64,000 nucleotides of DNA from assembly GCA_029706075.1 (NCBI GenBank), contig JAINUG010000173.1:620001-684000 (forward strand). Reading direction: 5' to 3'. Below the pieces are notes generated by a model. The model had not been told where the DNA came from. It did no database searches and saw nothing but the letters and a program-made list of their open reading frames with translations. Below are positions 45,060 to 55,452 of this stretch, piece after piece. The translations under genes were made by a program, and so were the position numbers. This stretch comes from Aldrovandia affinis (Eukaryota > Chordata > Actinopteri > Notacanthiformes > Halosauridae). Each line of letters opens with the position of its first letter. Within the stretch, counting starts at the first letter, position 1.

Positions 45060-45720
45060 TTAATCTCTGTAAGTCTCCCTTTGCACACATCCAATGATGA
45101 CGATCTTTGCCTGTGACCATATGTCAGCTGTGTGAGAGTTGGAGCAATGATACCAACCGTGACATTCTTCTTTCTGCTTATTTGTAGACTTTACAGACTG
45201 AGCAATGTGAATGAGAGAAGCTATGGCTCTGACAAGAAATCTCCACGTAGAAAACCGCTCAAACCGATGAGAACCAAGATCAGTGCATCGCACCTCTGCA
45301 TCTGTTTCAGGGTTGATAAGGTCATAAGCAGTTCCCAGGGGGAACCAGTGAGCAAAGTGGTCTCTGAGAGGTGAGCTGCAGGCACTGACCTGGTAGCGAC
45401 ATCTGCAGGATTCTGGTTGGTGGGTATGTAATGCCACTCTTCAGGGTGAAATAACTTTCTGATGCGTTGCACCTTGTTGCTGATGTACATGTAAAATCTC
45501 CTGGTTTCATTGCAGATGTACCCTAGCACCACTTTGCTATCTATGTAAAACTCCAGCGCATCCAGTTTTATGTCTAATTCGCTTTAATTCAGCTCAGCGA
45601 CTTCAACTGCCAAAATGCCAGCACCTAGCTCAAGCCTAGGTACAGTATGAATTGACAAAGGGGTTAACTTGGCCTTCCCCAAAATGAAACCGACGTGACA
45701 TATTCCGTCAAGATCCACTA
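45060..45720 (-). pseudogene. BEL/Pao RNase H region
   Basis: Fragments in shifting frames: HTVPRLELGAGILAVEVAEL (about 45590-45650), EFYIDSKVVLGYICNETRRF (45480-45550), then NKVQRIRKLFHPEEWHYIPT, NQNPADVATRSVPAAHLSE (45360-45470). VPRLEL and NPADVATR are typical of BEL/Pao RNase H. The order matches an element with RT upstream and integrase downstream. Confidence 0.85.
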
Positions 45721-45727
45721 TGAGATT

Positions 45728-46453
45728 CTACAGCTGCAAAGATCCAGATATATATCTCCTTGTAAGCGTTTGAGAGGGAAGTTGCAGTGTTCGAGGGGTT
45801 TCAAACAGCTTGAGATCTTCTAATGAGTCTCTCCAAGCATTCCATTCTACCTCTTCTTCAGACAACACATTTTCATCAATTTCAAATGTTGGTAAGTACC
45901 AGCATTCCTCTCCCTGTCTCAATGGTGGAGCCAATTCAGCGTGGTCTTGATCAAATACTTTTTGCATGAACGTCACAAAATGGTTCTTCATTTCATGTTT
46001 CCTTTCAAGTGTGCAGAAGAGAGAGGTGAACCATCTCAGAGCTTGTTCTCTGTTGTTAGGTAGGTGTGGTCTCAGAGTGCGAAAGGGTAGGGGAGCCACC
46101 CAACTGTTACTATCATTAATGAACATCTCCTTGTCCATCAACTGAAAGAACAGTCTATCATCAATAGATGGGGCAACCTTATTGTCATCCTCTGTTCTTT
46201 CAAAGTTTGAGCTTCCCAGTGAGCAGCTATCAGACTTCTTGATGCGGTTCTGAGCAAGGTAAGAGCTTTGAAGAGTTTGTGAGCTGACAGGAGATTTCAA
46301 ACTGCCCTTAGTTGTAAGCTTCTCTTTCAGAAAGAGGTGGCTAGGACAGGGGCTGAAGTGCAATGGGCAACCATTCTCCAAACGGTTGGTGTGGTATGTG
46401 CTGACAGCTGCTGACTTGTGAGCCACTCCCAGACAGATATTGTCAACTATCAC
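45728..46453 (-). pseudogene. BEL/Pao protease-to-RT linker and RT start, palm deleted
   Basis: The 241-residue frame starts with LGWVIVDNICLG-like protease end sequence, then contains the BEL/Pao segment before RT: NFERTEDDNKVAPSIDDRLF, SNSWVAPLPFRTLRPHLPNN, REQALRWFTSLFCTL and HFVTFMQKVFDQDHAELAPP, ending EECWYLPTF. In intact members RT finger and palm blocks follow. Here the frame passes straight to post-RT sequence (EIDENVLSEEEVEWNAWRDS), so several hundred bases including the catalytic box were deleted. Confidence 0.85.
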
Positions 46454-46471
46454 CCAGCCAAGGTCAAGTCT

Positions 46472-46975
46472 TTAGGCATAAGGTGTATTATGTGGTCTGT
46501 TACGTTGGTCTCTCACTTTGTGAACTTGGAGAACATTGTGCCCAAGGAGAACGAGGATCTGGCTATCAGGGTCAAGTGCAGGGGTGAGGTGAGCAATGGA
46601 CTTGAGATGTGGGTGGTGTTTTGCAGCTTCGGTAGTCGGTATCTCTGACCTATCATCTGGCATATGATCGCACTCAATAAGCATGGGAAGAGACACACAA
46701 ATACCTCCATCTAAAGGCTGAGCAATAAAACCTGTTGCTATTCTCCCAGACATCTCTGAGACCCCAGCCATTGTGCGAAGATGGTAGGGAGAGTCTGCAC
46801 CCTTGAGATTGAACAAGTCAAAGAATTTGAGTCTAGCAAGCGACCTATTACTCTGGTTGTCAAGTATAGCATAGACCCTCACAGACTTATTGGGTGACCT
46901 TTTGGATGCACCTTTATGAGGCAGATTTTGGAGCAAGACCAGGAATGATTGCCCTCTCCACAGACCTCTGTACAT
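46472..46975 (-). pseudogene. BEL/Pao aspartic protease region
   Basis: The frame has VRVYAILDNQSNRSLARLKF, where the BEL/Pao protease normally has its catalytic D in an LDDQSN or LDTGSN type box; here it reads LDNQSN. It continues with SPYHLRTMAGVSEMSGRIAT, RSEIPTTEAAKHHPHLKSIA and LVLLGHNVLQVHKVRDQ, all BEL/Pao signatures. The frame runs nearly to the next domain and stops at APYA. Confidence 0.85.
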
Positions 46976-47039
46976 TTGGAGTTCACAGCAATTGAGGGCT
47001 CCGCTCTTTTCCTTCCCACCATGCTCAGAGTTGGGGCTT

Positions 47040-47895
47040 TTGACAAGTTATGGGGCTAGCCCCAGAGTTCGCAGCGGGCCAGGTACTGGGTAAAGTCACT
47101 CACATCAGTGTGATCGGTAGCTGGTGACTGTTTCACTGCCTTGTTGAGGGGGAATAGGTTATTCACTGCCTTGTTAATAGGTTAGACTGACCTGCGGTTG
47201 TAGGAAATAAATGAAGTAATGGAATGCGGCTCCCAGTGTTTTCTTTTTGAATTGGCAGGACTGTGTTAGACTGACCTGCGGTTGTAGGATAGTAATGGAA
47301 TGGTTGAATTGCAGGACTGTGTTGTGCGATTAATTGATGCGCATTGTGCGCTCTGGAGTGGCTCGCCAGATGGCTGATATGGGACAGATTCACATCTGGA
47401 CTATTGTCAGCAATCTGAGTGGGATAATGCACTCTGTTCTGGAGTGGTAGCGCATTGGAGCCAAGTTGCTGATGAACTGGGGTGTGAGCATCATCATTGG
47501 GTAGTGGCAGCTTACTAGTCAACATAATCACTTGTCCTTTTTTCTTTGGAGTCATCAGGGATTGAGGCAATAGCCTTACTACCTTCTTCTAGACTTAGCT
47601 CTGCTACTACTGATTAAAAGATCTCAGCCTCGACTACGGCAGCAGCGACATCTTTCTCATGCTGTAATGTAGCCAAAACGGCATCAATACACACCTCTTG
47701 TCATTTCAACCGGGAAGCTAATTCAGCCTTTTTGATCATAAGCTCAGACTTCACAAAGACAGAGCGGGCACGTGCTGCCTCAACTTTGGCACAGGCTTTA
47801 GCCGCTGCCATGCTCACTGATGGAGCTCTTAAAAGAGATAGTTGTGACCTATCTGTGTGTGGGGCGTGGTGATGATGAAGGAACGTTAATGGCAA
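47040..47895 (-). pseudogene. BEL/Pao gag remnant
   Basis: At the right the frame has the basic, alanine-rich N-terminus MAAAKACAKVEAARARSVFV, KSELMIKKAELASRLK typical of BEL/Pao gag (coiled-coil region). It is continued in another frame by ATLQHEKDVAAAVVEAEIF near 47610-47670. A proline/glutamine-rich middle (47163-47570) follows, with a repeated TTAGQSN motif. Only DFTQYLARCEL (about 47070-47100) remains of the core, so most of gag is deleted. Confidence 0.75.
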
Positions 47896-47953
47896 AAGTA
47901 GCTATTCTGAATTCAACTGGTGTGTGGAGCCCGCTGTGATGTTGCTATTTCAC

Positions 47954-48175
47954 TGTTCTGTCCTCCACATGCGTAGCTGAGCACGAGTGGACAGACAGCT
48001 AAACACTATGCATTAAAAGTGCAGAATGAAGACCCAGAAGCAAAGTTTGAACTTTACTTGTGTGTCCTGTGCAATATGCTTTCTTTACCTGCATTTAATA
48101 TGCATCCTTTTTTAAAACAAAGCTCTTCCAATGAGTAAGTATGCACAAAAATATTAAATATGTAAATATAAAGAT
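47954..48175 (-). repeat. BEL/Pao 5' LTR, recognisable part
   Basis: It begins TGTTCTGTCCTCCACATGCG on the plus strand and matches 38335-38625 up to about AATATAAAGAT. Beyond this point similarity to the other LTR ends. Confidence 0.7.
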
Positions 48176-50190
48176 GAACAATAACGATATGAACAAATGA
48201 ATTGATTACACATAATTATACTATTAACAATATATATACAAAAACAACCAACAACTACTACACAATCACCACTTTATGATAATCTCTCTCTCTCTCTTGA
48301 TCTCTCTCGCTGCATGCTTTGACTTCCAAAAGGAAGTCAAATGATAGATGATTTGAGAACACGTTTCAGTTTTGAGAAGGCTGAACTAAATGGTTTAGAT
48401 AGATCCATCTTCATGTCGTGAACGTGCAAAGATCGCACATCATTCAAAAGACTAGGTGAAGCAGTGCGTCACTGGGTGGGCTTTAAAACGTGTCATAAGC
48501 CATAATTGCCCAATCAACGACATATAAAGTATTATTTGCGTTACGTTGAGTTGTATTAGGTTAGTGAAGCAGAGAAATTTCTGCTTCACTAAAGTACCTT
48601 TTAATAACCTGAGAGTGGTGCTGTTTTGCACTATACCTTTTTTATTACACCATTTACACAATTTGTTTTTAAAGTGTGACGCTTTTGGCTTGATTCACAG
48701 AGGAAATAGTCGTTATGATGATACTTAGGCAATTAAATAGATGTTTTATGTGATATGTGTGTTATGTTTCTTTGTCTGTTTGTTTTTAGGTGAAGCAGTG
48801 CTTCACCTGTTGTCTTACAGAAACCTCTACTGCTACATAGCAAAATCCAAGTTAGTTAAATTCTTGGTGTTGTGGAAAAAAGTGCTAAAGTGTTAATTGC
48901 TGAAAATATAACCATACCTTTGGTTAAAATCACTCCGGACCTGGAGATAAATTTGGGTGTTAAATTCCCGCGCTGGGCTCTGTATTTTGCACACATGTAG
49001 TAGGACACTGCCAACGGATGCCTGATTCACGTGCTTACTCCTCACCGTCCTCCTCCAGAATCACAGACCGGTGAAGTAAGTAATAAAACAATTATTTTCC
49101 ATAGAACTTTACATACTTATTTACTTTGTACTTATATCTACAATATACATACATTTAGATATGTGGAGCTTATATAGCTAGCTACCTAGCTAGGACTAGC
49201 TACCTACATATATCTAACTATATGCACTTAGCGCGCTAGCAGCTAACTAGCTCTCAGTCAACATTTTCTCTTTCTACATCATGTCTGGGCATGTGGTGAA
49301 TGGCAGAGAAAGTTTGTTCTAGGTTAACTTCATTAGTTGGCTAACATTGTTTTTAAATCATGCTAAGTAAATGTTAATGTTAGTTAATTTGATATCAGTG
49401 TAGCTTGGTAGCTAACATTAATATTATAGTTTTCTTTTGTGGCCGCTAAACAAGACTGACTATGTAAATTAGCTAAATTGAGCACACGAGCATGGCAGCC
49501 AAGGTAAGTTAGCTAACTTAATCCAGTAAACTCCTAATATTGCATTATTGCATTAGCTAGCACTAACTTTACAAACTGACGTTAGTTGTCTGCCCAATGG
49601 CTCCCATTTCCATTTCTGTTCTCTTTCCGCATGTGTGGACATCTCATGGCCAACAGACAATTTTATAAAAAATTGGTTAGAGGTAAGTGTAGCGTTAATT
49701 TTTGATAATTACAATTGTTAATTTGATATCAGCAAGCTCTTTGTAACAATACCAACTCAAGTTGGGCACTCAGCTAGCTGAACTAATTCTAAGCTAACAT
49801 TAATTCTTTGGTTCTTGAAAGTTCAGTCAGTTCAGTGGAAATAGAAACAGGAACGTGTTCCCAATAATCTCCTTTTCAGAGGGTTCCTGAACTATTTTGT
49901 GCAATGGAAAAGGGGCATAATTTAAAAGCAACTTAAATGTAATGAGGATATGGATGAGGAATTAACGTTGGATTGCTGATATTTTTGGTGAGACTCTTTC
50001 CTTAGTGTTTTTTTATTGTGTTTTTCCATATATTATAGGTAAATGTCCTGAAGTGATACTGAAGGTGAAACACAGAGAGCGAAAAAAAGACATAAAAATG
50101 TATGAGCCCTGTGTCCCTGCGTTTCTCCATGAAGCTACGTTTATGTTAACTTTTGCAACTGAATTTATCTATGAACCATGTTGCAAGTAA
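48176..50190. other. Non-coding DNA with hairpins and TAGC-rich tracts
   Basis: 48176-48450 may hold the lost outer part of the BEL LTR or an unrelated insertion; it includes a CT-rich tract. 48449-48810 carries three related palindromic sites (separate entry). 49100-49600 is rich in GCTAGC/TAGCTA words. The 61-codon frame at 50005-50190 has no recognisable domain. Confidence 0.4.
48449..48810. repeat. Cluster of three related GAAGCA palindromes
   Basis: AGGTGAAGCAGTGCGTCACT (48452), AGTGAAGCAGAGAAATTTCT then GCTTCACT (48564-48591) and AGGTGAAGCAGTGCTTCACCT (48790-48810, a 10-bp perfect inverted repeat around one base). The first and last are nearly the same sequence about 340 bp apart, so they may be the ends of one small element with a similar palindrome in the middle. 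Confidence 0.5.
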
Positions 50191-50194
50191 ATTA

Positions 50195-51200
50195 TTTTTT
50201 ACAAAGAGTAACAGTAGGTGGTAACAGTAGTAACAGTACCTCGGTGCTGTGGGCAGTGGTGTCCCGCAGGGATCGGTGCTGGGACCTCTGCTCTTCCTTA
50301 TTTACATAAATGATCTTGACATGGACGTTAGTAGCAAAATAGTTACATTTGCAGATGATACTAAACTTGGGGGTTTGGAATCGACTAAAGTAATCCAAGA
50401 TGACAAAATCCAAAAATGGGCAGATCCATGGCAGATGACATTCAATATTGCTAAATGTAAAGTTATGCATGTGGGAAATAAAAACATTAGACAGGAGTAT
50501 TTTATGGGAGGAGAAAAATTAGTAGGTGTTCAATTTGAAAAGGACTTAGGAATTGTAGTTGATCAAAGCCTATCTGCATCAAAGCAGTGTGCTACAGCAG
50601 TGAAAAAAAGCCAACAGGATGCTGGGATACATAGCAAAAAGTATTGAGTATAAATCAAAGGAGGTTATATTAATGTTATATAATGCCTTTGTCAGACCCC
50701 ACTTAGAATACTGTGTGCAGTTCTGGGCACCGCACTACAAGAAAGATATAGAAGCTCTTGAAAAAGTCCAAAGAAGGGAAACTAAACTGATACCTGGTAT
50801 GAAAGGTAAAAGTTATGATGATAGACTTAAGGCACTCAATCTATTTAAACTTAGCAAACGGAGACTTAGAGGGGATTTGATTGAGGTTTTTAAATTCCTA
50901 AAAGTGATTAACAAAGTAAAATACCAAAGATTTTTTAAGATAAGTGGGGTCAGCAGAACAAGAGGCCACAGGTGGAAATTAGTTAAAGGCAAATTCCACA
51001 CAGATATTAGGAAGTTTTTCTTTACACAGAGAGTTGTCAATGCCTGGAACAGCTTGCCAGGTCGGGTAGTAGAGGCAGAAACGATTGGGCTATTCAAGTC
51101 CAGGCTAGATGTTGTACTAGATACTCTTTAGATTAGGACATGATGAGCCTAGATGGGCCGAACGGCCCATTCTCATCATTATGTATTCTTATGTTCTTAC
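50195..51200 (+). mobile_element. CR1-clade LINE, copy 3, 5'-truncated
   Basis: It begins inside the RT palm (SGVPQGSVLGPLLFLIYIND) and runs to a 3' end with TATTCTTATGTTCTTA, matching the end of copy 2. This is the best preserved copy: intact FADD, one frameshift in an A7 run, no other obvious damage. A TAC/TAA microsatellite follows the 3' end directly, as often seen where LINE tails expand. Confidence 0.88.
50249..51131 (+). pseudogene. CR1 reverse transcriptase C-terminal half
   Basis: Frame 1 (50249-50647) holds VTFADDTKLGGL with the two catalytic aspartates and WQMTFNIAKCKVMHVGNK, LGIVVDQSLSASKQC. Frame 2 (50619-51131) continues with MLGYIAKSIEYKSKEVILML, RPHLEYCVQFWAPHYKKDIE, KRRLRGDLIEVFKFLKVINK and VVNAWNSLPGRVVEAETIGL. 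The two overlap at an A7 run near 50604-50611 where one base has been gained or lost. The 5' half of RT, the endonuclease and ORF1 are absent. Confidence 0.9.
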
Positions 51201-51215
51201 TACTACTACTACTAC

Positions 51216-51255
<40 letters not shown>
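51198..51255. repeat. TAC then TAA trinucleotide microsatellite
   Basis: About six TAC units followed by about twelve TAA units, directly adjoining the 3' end of CR1 copy 3. Confidence 0.95.
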
Positions 51256-51258
<3 letters not shown>

Positions 51259-51310
51259 GAAATAATGAGGAAACAATTAGGCAGGTTGGCGCTCTTAGAT
51301 TTCCGAATAC

Positions 51311-51530
51311 ATTTTACATTACATTTACATTTTAAGCATTTAGCAGACGCTCTTATCCAGAACGACTTACAATATGTACATTCATACATGGTAGGAACAA
51401 TCATACTACGGACAAGAGATCAGTGCAGTAATACAGCGATAGACATCATTGAAGGCAGCTGCACACTGTACCTGTAGCACAGGGAAAGAAAAGTTAGTCG
51501 GTTTTGTTTTACAGCTTAAACATGCAAACA
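51311..51530 (-). repeat. V-SINE-like tail joined to a non-tRNA head, copy 1
   Basis: The left part (CATTTAGCAGACGCTCTTAT, CCAGAACGACTTACAA) is the reverse of the fish SINE tail. The right part ends CCTGTAGCACAGGGAAAGAA, AAGTTAGTCGGTTTTGTTTT, ACAGCTTAAACATGCAAACA, which recurs without change at 54069-54128. No A or B box is visible, so the head is not obviously tRNA-derived. Confidence 0.7.
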
Positions 51531-51782
51531 TATACACCAGTCCTTGGCAAGATTGTATTCATTTTATTATTGTCTTTGTGAAGTATGACACTGTCTTTCA
51601 TGAACATTTCCATGCATTTGAAGTCAGGGAGCAAACTCCATGCAAGATTGTCATTTTAGAAAAGGAGAATTTACGTTTTTATAAGGCCTTTGATGCTCAA
51701 GTTTCATACAGGGCTGACCATTACCTTTACATTGTCACAGAGGCATGTATATTTACATTTTTATATTATTTTATTCTAACCT

Positions 51783-52707
51783 TGTTATGTTTTGCATCTG
51801 TTCTGTTGTTTTTGAACTTTTATTTTTATTATTCATTATTCAGTATTCTTCATTCTGTCACGTTCTGTTCCCCGTCTGTCATCATTCCTGTTTTCTCTAG
51901 TTCCACTCCTTGTCTTGTCATGCACTTCGGGAAATTCTATGTTTCGGTTTTTCCGTCTTAGCTTATTATCTCGTTTTACTTCCTTCTTACTTTCTAATTA
52001 CACATTGTATATATTAGTTAGATGTATATAGTACTAACCAACTTAACTACTAACATTAGGGATTTAGATTAAGTTACTAACACTACTAATCACTAATTAT
52101 CTCACGCTTCCAACTATCGCTGTCATTCTCTCTCGTTGTCCTATTCCTGTACGCTTCTCACTTTTCACTTCATTCGCATGCAGTTTTCTAAATGCGTTCC
52201 TCCCCTTCTAACTATGCACGTGTCTGCCTGTTCTTTCAGGTCGTTTATTGTCTATGTGTTTGTGTTATCCCCAGTCCGTGTCTTTCGTTTCCCCTCGTTT
52301 TTGGATTACGATTCCCATTGTTTTCACCTGTGTTCCTACCCCTCTCTCCTCCCAGTCACACCTGATTCCTTTTGTGTTTCCCTGCCCTATTTGTATTTAA
52401 GCTCCGTGTTCAGGTTCACTCCCCGTCAGAACGTTGATCTTCATTCCCTGAGCCGATTTCTTGTAAGCCAGAATCTGTAGCATTTCCTTAGACACCCCTT
52501 CTGTTTTCACTTCGAGCCTGCCTTCCGATTTTGTTTGTTTGCCTTATCTGTTTCCCGGTTTTGACTTTTGGATTGTTTGTGACTTCTCTTTGGGTTTTGA
52601 TTTTGTACCTTCGCTACCCTGACTACTGGTTTTGACCCCTGCCTGAATTAAATGTTCCTTTTTGCCTGATCCTGGTCTGCGTCTGGGTCCTTATCCCGTA
52701 CCTCACA
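51783..52707 (+). mobile_element. Solo LTR A of an LTR retrotransposon
   Basis: It starts TGTTATGTTTTGCATCTG and ends CCTTATCCCGTACCTCACA. An exact 5-bp duplication AACCT flanks it (51778-51782 and 52708-52712). It contains a TATA-like TATTTAAG (about 52391) and an AATTAAA-type signal near 52649, the layout of a fish Gypsy-type LTR. No internal sequence remains, so LTR-LTR recombination removed it. A second copy in the opposite orientation is at 55812-56703. Confidence 0.9.
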
Positions 52708-52949
52708 AACCTAACAAAGAAAAAGAAGATTTGAAAAAAAGAAAAGCAATACAGGGCCAAGCACCCTTATTGTTAGTTTTTAAAAATAATTATTATTTTT
52801 ATTTATTTACTGTATGTATTTTTTTTGTCACATGCCTCAACAAGAATGGACTGAGAAGTTGACTTTCATGCTTTTGACATTAGACATCAGATTCATTATT
52901 CTGTACTTTATTTAAGCAATATATCTGATCTACACAGATTTCAAACACT

Positions 52950-53240
52950 GGTTTTAAAAATTAACACCTTACAGGTGTCATGATTGAACATTTAGTGAAT
53001 GACTTTTAACACTTTAAGTGTAGAAATGTAACACTTGGAAAATAAATATGAACCCTTCCTATTGACAAGTAAACACTGTGAAAGTGTTCAGTTTTTACAC
53101 CCATAAGTTAAAAATCCAACTCTCTCATAGTGTTAAAACATCAACACTACCAAAAGTGTTATTTTAACACTTTTTCGGTGAGTCCCGCATGTACACCCAA
53201 TTTGTGTTAATTTTGACACCCACAGGGTTAAATTTGGTGT
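52950..53240. repeat. Degenerate array of AACACT/AGTGTT palindromic words
   Basis: The words TTAACACT, AGTGTTA, AACACC and GTGTTAA recur about every 15-30 bases on both strands (for example TAACACTTTAAGTGTAG, AGTGTTATTTTAACAC). This looks like a diverged palindromic MITE or satellite of a type widespread in fish. I cannot name the family. Confidence 0.6.
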
Positions 53241-53254
53241 TTGAGATTTGCTGT

Positions 53255-53515
53255 GTACACACAAACCCAGGTCTTGCTTTTCTTATCTACTAACTTGGTC
53301 ATAACTCGACATTCTGATCTCAACACTCGCAATAACTACAACTATTCTGATGTGCGCAGTAAGCGCCATCTTTCCTTTTTCTTTGGTCACAAACTAGGTT
53401 TAAACTTCCCTCCATCTTTCCTCTTTGTTTCAATGACTACATGCTTAAAGCATGGACGTACATGCCCGCGACCCACACACACACGAGAGAGCTCACACAT
53501 GCATGCACGGCATTA
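53255..53515 (+). repeat. Unclassified dispersed repeat, copy 2
   Basis: Homologous to 12725-13010 on the opposite strand: CTAACTTGGTCATAACTCGA, CATTCTGATCTCAAC, TTCTGATGTGCGCAGTAAGC, CAAACTAGGTTTAAACTTCC and CTCCATCTTTCCTCTTTG. It ends in a CACACACACGAGAGA tract. An AATAAA sits about 45 bases after it, perhaps a retroelement 3' end. Confidence 0.75.
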
Positions 53516-53690
53516 ATGTATTGAATTGTGTTTTGTCAGTGTGATGCTTTATGTTCAATAAATGTCATTATATTATATTTACAAGTTTCCCTGTCTTGTC
53601 TTATTGTTACACTTGTATTGAATTTAGCTAACCTCTGCTGAATAGAGCTCCCTGATAGCTTGAACCCCTTAGTTAGATCATCAATATTAT

Positions 53691-53907
53691 TACTTTGGTA
53701 TTAACTAAAGGTATAATGTTTTGATTTGATTAAGGTTAACTAACTATTAATATTGTCATTTGAATTGTAATTATTAATTTAATTATTAATTTAAATTCCA
53801 AATTTACTTTGGTATTAACTAAAGGTATAATGTTGTGATTTGATTAAGGTTTCTATTAATTTGTCATTTTAATTATTAATTTAATTATTAATTTAAATTC
53901 CAAATTT
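53691..53907. repeat. AT-rich tandem duplication, about 114-bp unit
   Basis: Two adjacent units start TACTTTGGTATTAACTAAAG (53691 and 53805) and end TTTAAATTCCAAATTT. The second lacks about 11 bases in the middle. Confidence 0.92.
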
Positions 53908-53914
53908 CTAGTTT

Positions 53915-54130
53915 ACATTTTCATTTTCATTTTAGGCATTTAGCAGATGCTCTTATCCAGAGCGACCCACAAAACGTGCATTTATACATGGTAAGATTAA
54001 TCATAGTTAGCTCAAGAGATCAGTGTGGTAACACAGCAATAGACATCATTGTTGGCAGCTGCACACTGTACCTGTAGCACAGGGAAAGAAAAGTTAGTCG
54101 GTTTTGTTTTACAGCTTAAACATGCAAACA
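53915..54130 (-). repeat. V-SINE-like tail joined to a non-tRNA head, copy 2
   Basis: Same structure as 51311-51530: GCATTTAGCAGATGCTCTTA, CCAGAGCGACCCACAA at the left, and CCTGTAGCACAGGGAAAGAA through ACATGCAAACA at the right, the last 60 bases identical between copies. Confidence 0.72.
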
Positions 54131-54205
54131 GTGGTGATGGCAGTTAAGTTAAGTATATTTAATGAGACTGATATACTAACTAAACCTAATGAGACAGATA
54201 TTATA

Positions 54206-55450
54206 CACTGCCTGGCCCCAAAAAAGTCACCACCTGGATTTAACTAAGCAAACAGGTAAGAGCCTTCCATTGGATAATTACTGCAGTGATTAATATGTTT
54301 TAGCTGGCAACAAGTTATTTAACCCTAACTGATGCAGTGAGTAGCTTCTCATTTCTTAAACAACCATGTCGGAAGACATATCTTGTGGTCGTGGAAAAGA
54401 TGTTAATCTGTTTCAGAAGGTTCAAATTATTGGCCTGCATCAAGCAAAGAAAACAACTAAGGAGATTTCTGAAACTACTAAAATTGGGTTAAGAACTGTC
54501 CAACGCATTATTAAAACCTGGAAGGATAGTGGTGAACCATCATCTTCGAGGAAGAAATGTGGTCGGAAAAAAATCTTGAATGATCGTGATCGGCGATCAC
54601 TTAAACGTTGGGTGAAATGATATCGTAAAAAATAAACTGTAGAACTCACGGCTATGTTTAATAGTGAAAGTAAGAGCATTTCCACATGCACAATGCGAAG
54701 GGAACTCAAGGGATTGGGACTAAACAGCTGGGTAGCCTTAAGAAAACCACTTGTCAGTGAGGCTAATCGGAAAAAAAGGCTTCAATTTGCTAGGGAGCAT
54801 GAAGATTAGACTCTGGAGCAATGGAAGAACGTCATGTGGTCTGATGAGTCCAGATTTACCCTGTTCCAGAGTGATGGGCGCATCAGGGTAAGAAGAGAGG
54901 CGGATGAAGTGATGCACCCATCATGCCTAGTGCCTACCATACAAGCTTGTGGGGGCAGTGTTATGATCTGGGGTTGCTGCAGTTGGTCAGGTCTAGGTTC
55001 AGCAACGTTATGTGCCCAAAGAATGAGGTCAGCTGACTACCTGAATATACTGAATGACCAGGTTTTTCCATCAATGGATTTTTTCTTCCCTGATGGCATG
55101 GGCATATTCCAAGATGACAATGCTACTATTCATCAGGCTCAAATTGTGAAAGAGTGGTTCAGGGAGCATGAGACATCATTCTCACACATGGATTGGTCAC
55201 CACAGACTCCAGACCTTAACCCCATTGAGAATCTTTGGGATGTGCTGGAGAAGACTTTGCACAGCGGTCCGACTCTCCCATCATCAATACAAGATCTTGG
55301 CAAAAAATGAATGCAACTCTGGACGGAAATAAATGTTGTGACATTGCAGAAGCTTATCGAAACGATGCCATGGCGAATGCGTGCCGTAATCAAAGTTAAA
55401 GGCGGTCCAACAAAATATTAGTGTGTGACTTTTTTTTTGGACAGGCAGTG
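54206..55450 (+). mobile_element. Tc1-like transposon, near complete
   Basis: The ends are CACTGCCTGGCCCCAAAAAA and, inverted, CACTGCCTGTCCAAAAAAAA, with TA duplications at 54204-54205 and 55451-55452. Total 1245 bp with a transposase gene in between, normal for Tc1. The terminal inverted repeats are short (about 30 bp). Confidence 0.93.
54366..55421 (+). pseudogene. Tc1 transposase with complete catalytic triad but several stops
   Basis: Frame order: MSEDISCGRGKDVNLFQKVQ with a helix-turn-helix (TTKEISETTKIGLRTVQRII) and GRKK hook; stops at 54618-54620 and shortly after (54632 region); second helix-turn-helix (STCTMRRELKGLGL); a stop in [11 protein letters not shown] near 54809; then the catalytic domain with D in [13 protein letters not shown] in [11 protein letters not shown] and E in [11 protein letters not shown], the DD34E arrangement. 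One more break occurs near 55310 (GKK then stop) before the C-terminus GGPTKY. Full length would be about 350 residues. All three acidic residues survive, so decay is recent. Confidence 0.9.
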
Positions 55451-55452
55451 TA

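Larger units (their letters stand above)
38335..48175 (-). mobile_element. BEL/Pao LTR retrotransposon, decayed, split by a Gypsy insertion
   Basis: Minus-strand order from right to left: LTR copy (47954-48175 visible part), gag remnant, aspartic protease, RT N-terminus, RNase H part, integrase, then the second LTR (38335 onward). The LTR copies share GTAGCTGAGCA, CATTAAAAGTGCAGAATGAA, GTTTGAACTTTACTTGT and AAAACAAAGCTCTTCCAAT. A complete Gypsy element (38804-43729) sits between the integrase end and the recognisable LTR part. LTR similarity stops near 38620 and 48175, so the outer part of the right LTR is lost or replaced. Large deletions remove most of gag and the RT palm. The family was identified from protease and integrase signatures. 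Confidence 0.85.

Noticed and set aside
51449..52480. 170- and 114-codon frames as genes
   Set aside because: The second lies wholly inside solo LTR A, and the first spans the SINE-like repeat, unique DNA and the LTR start; neither shows a known domain.
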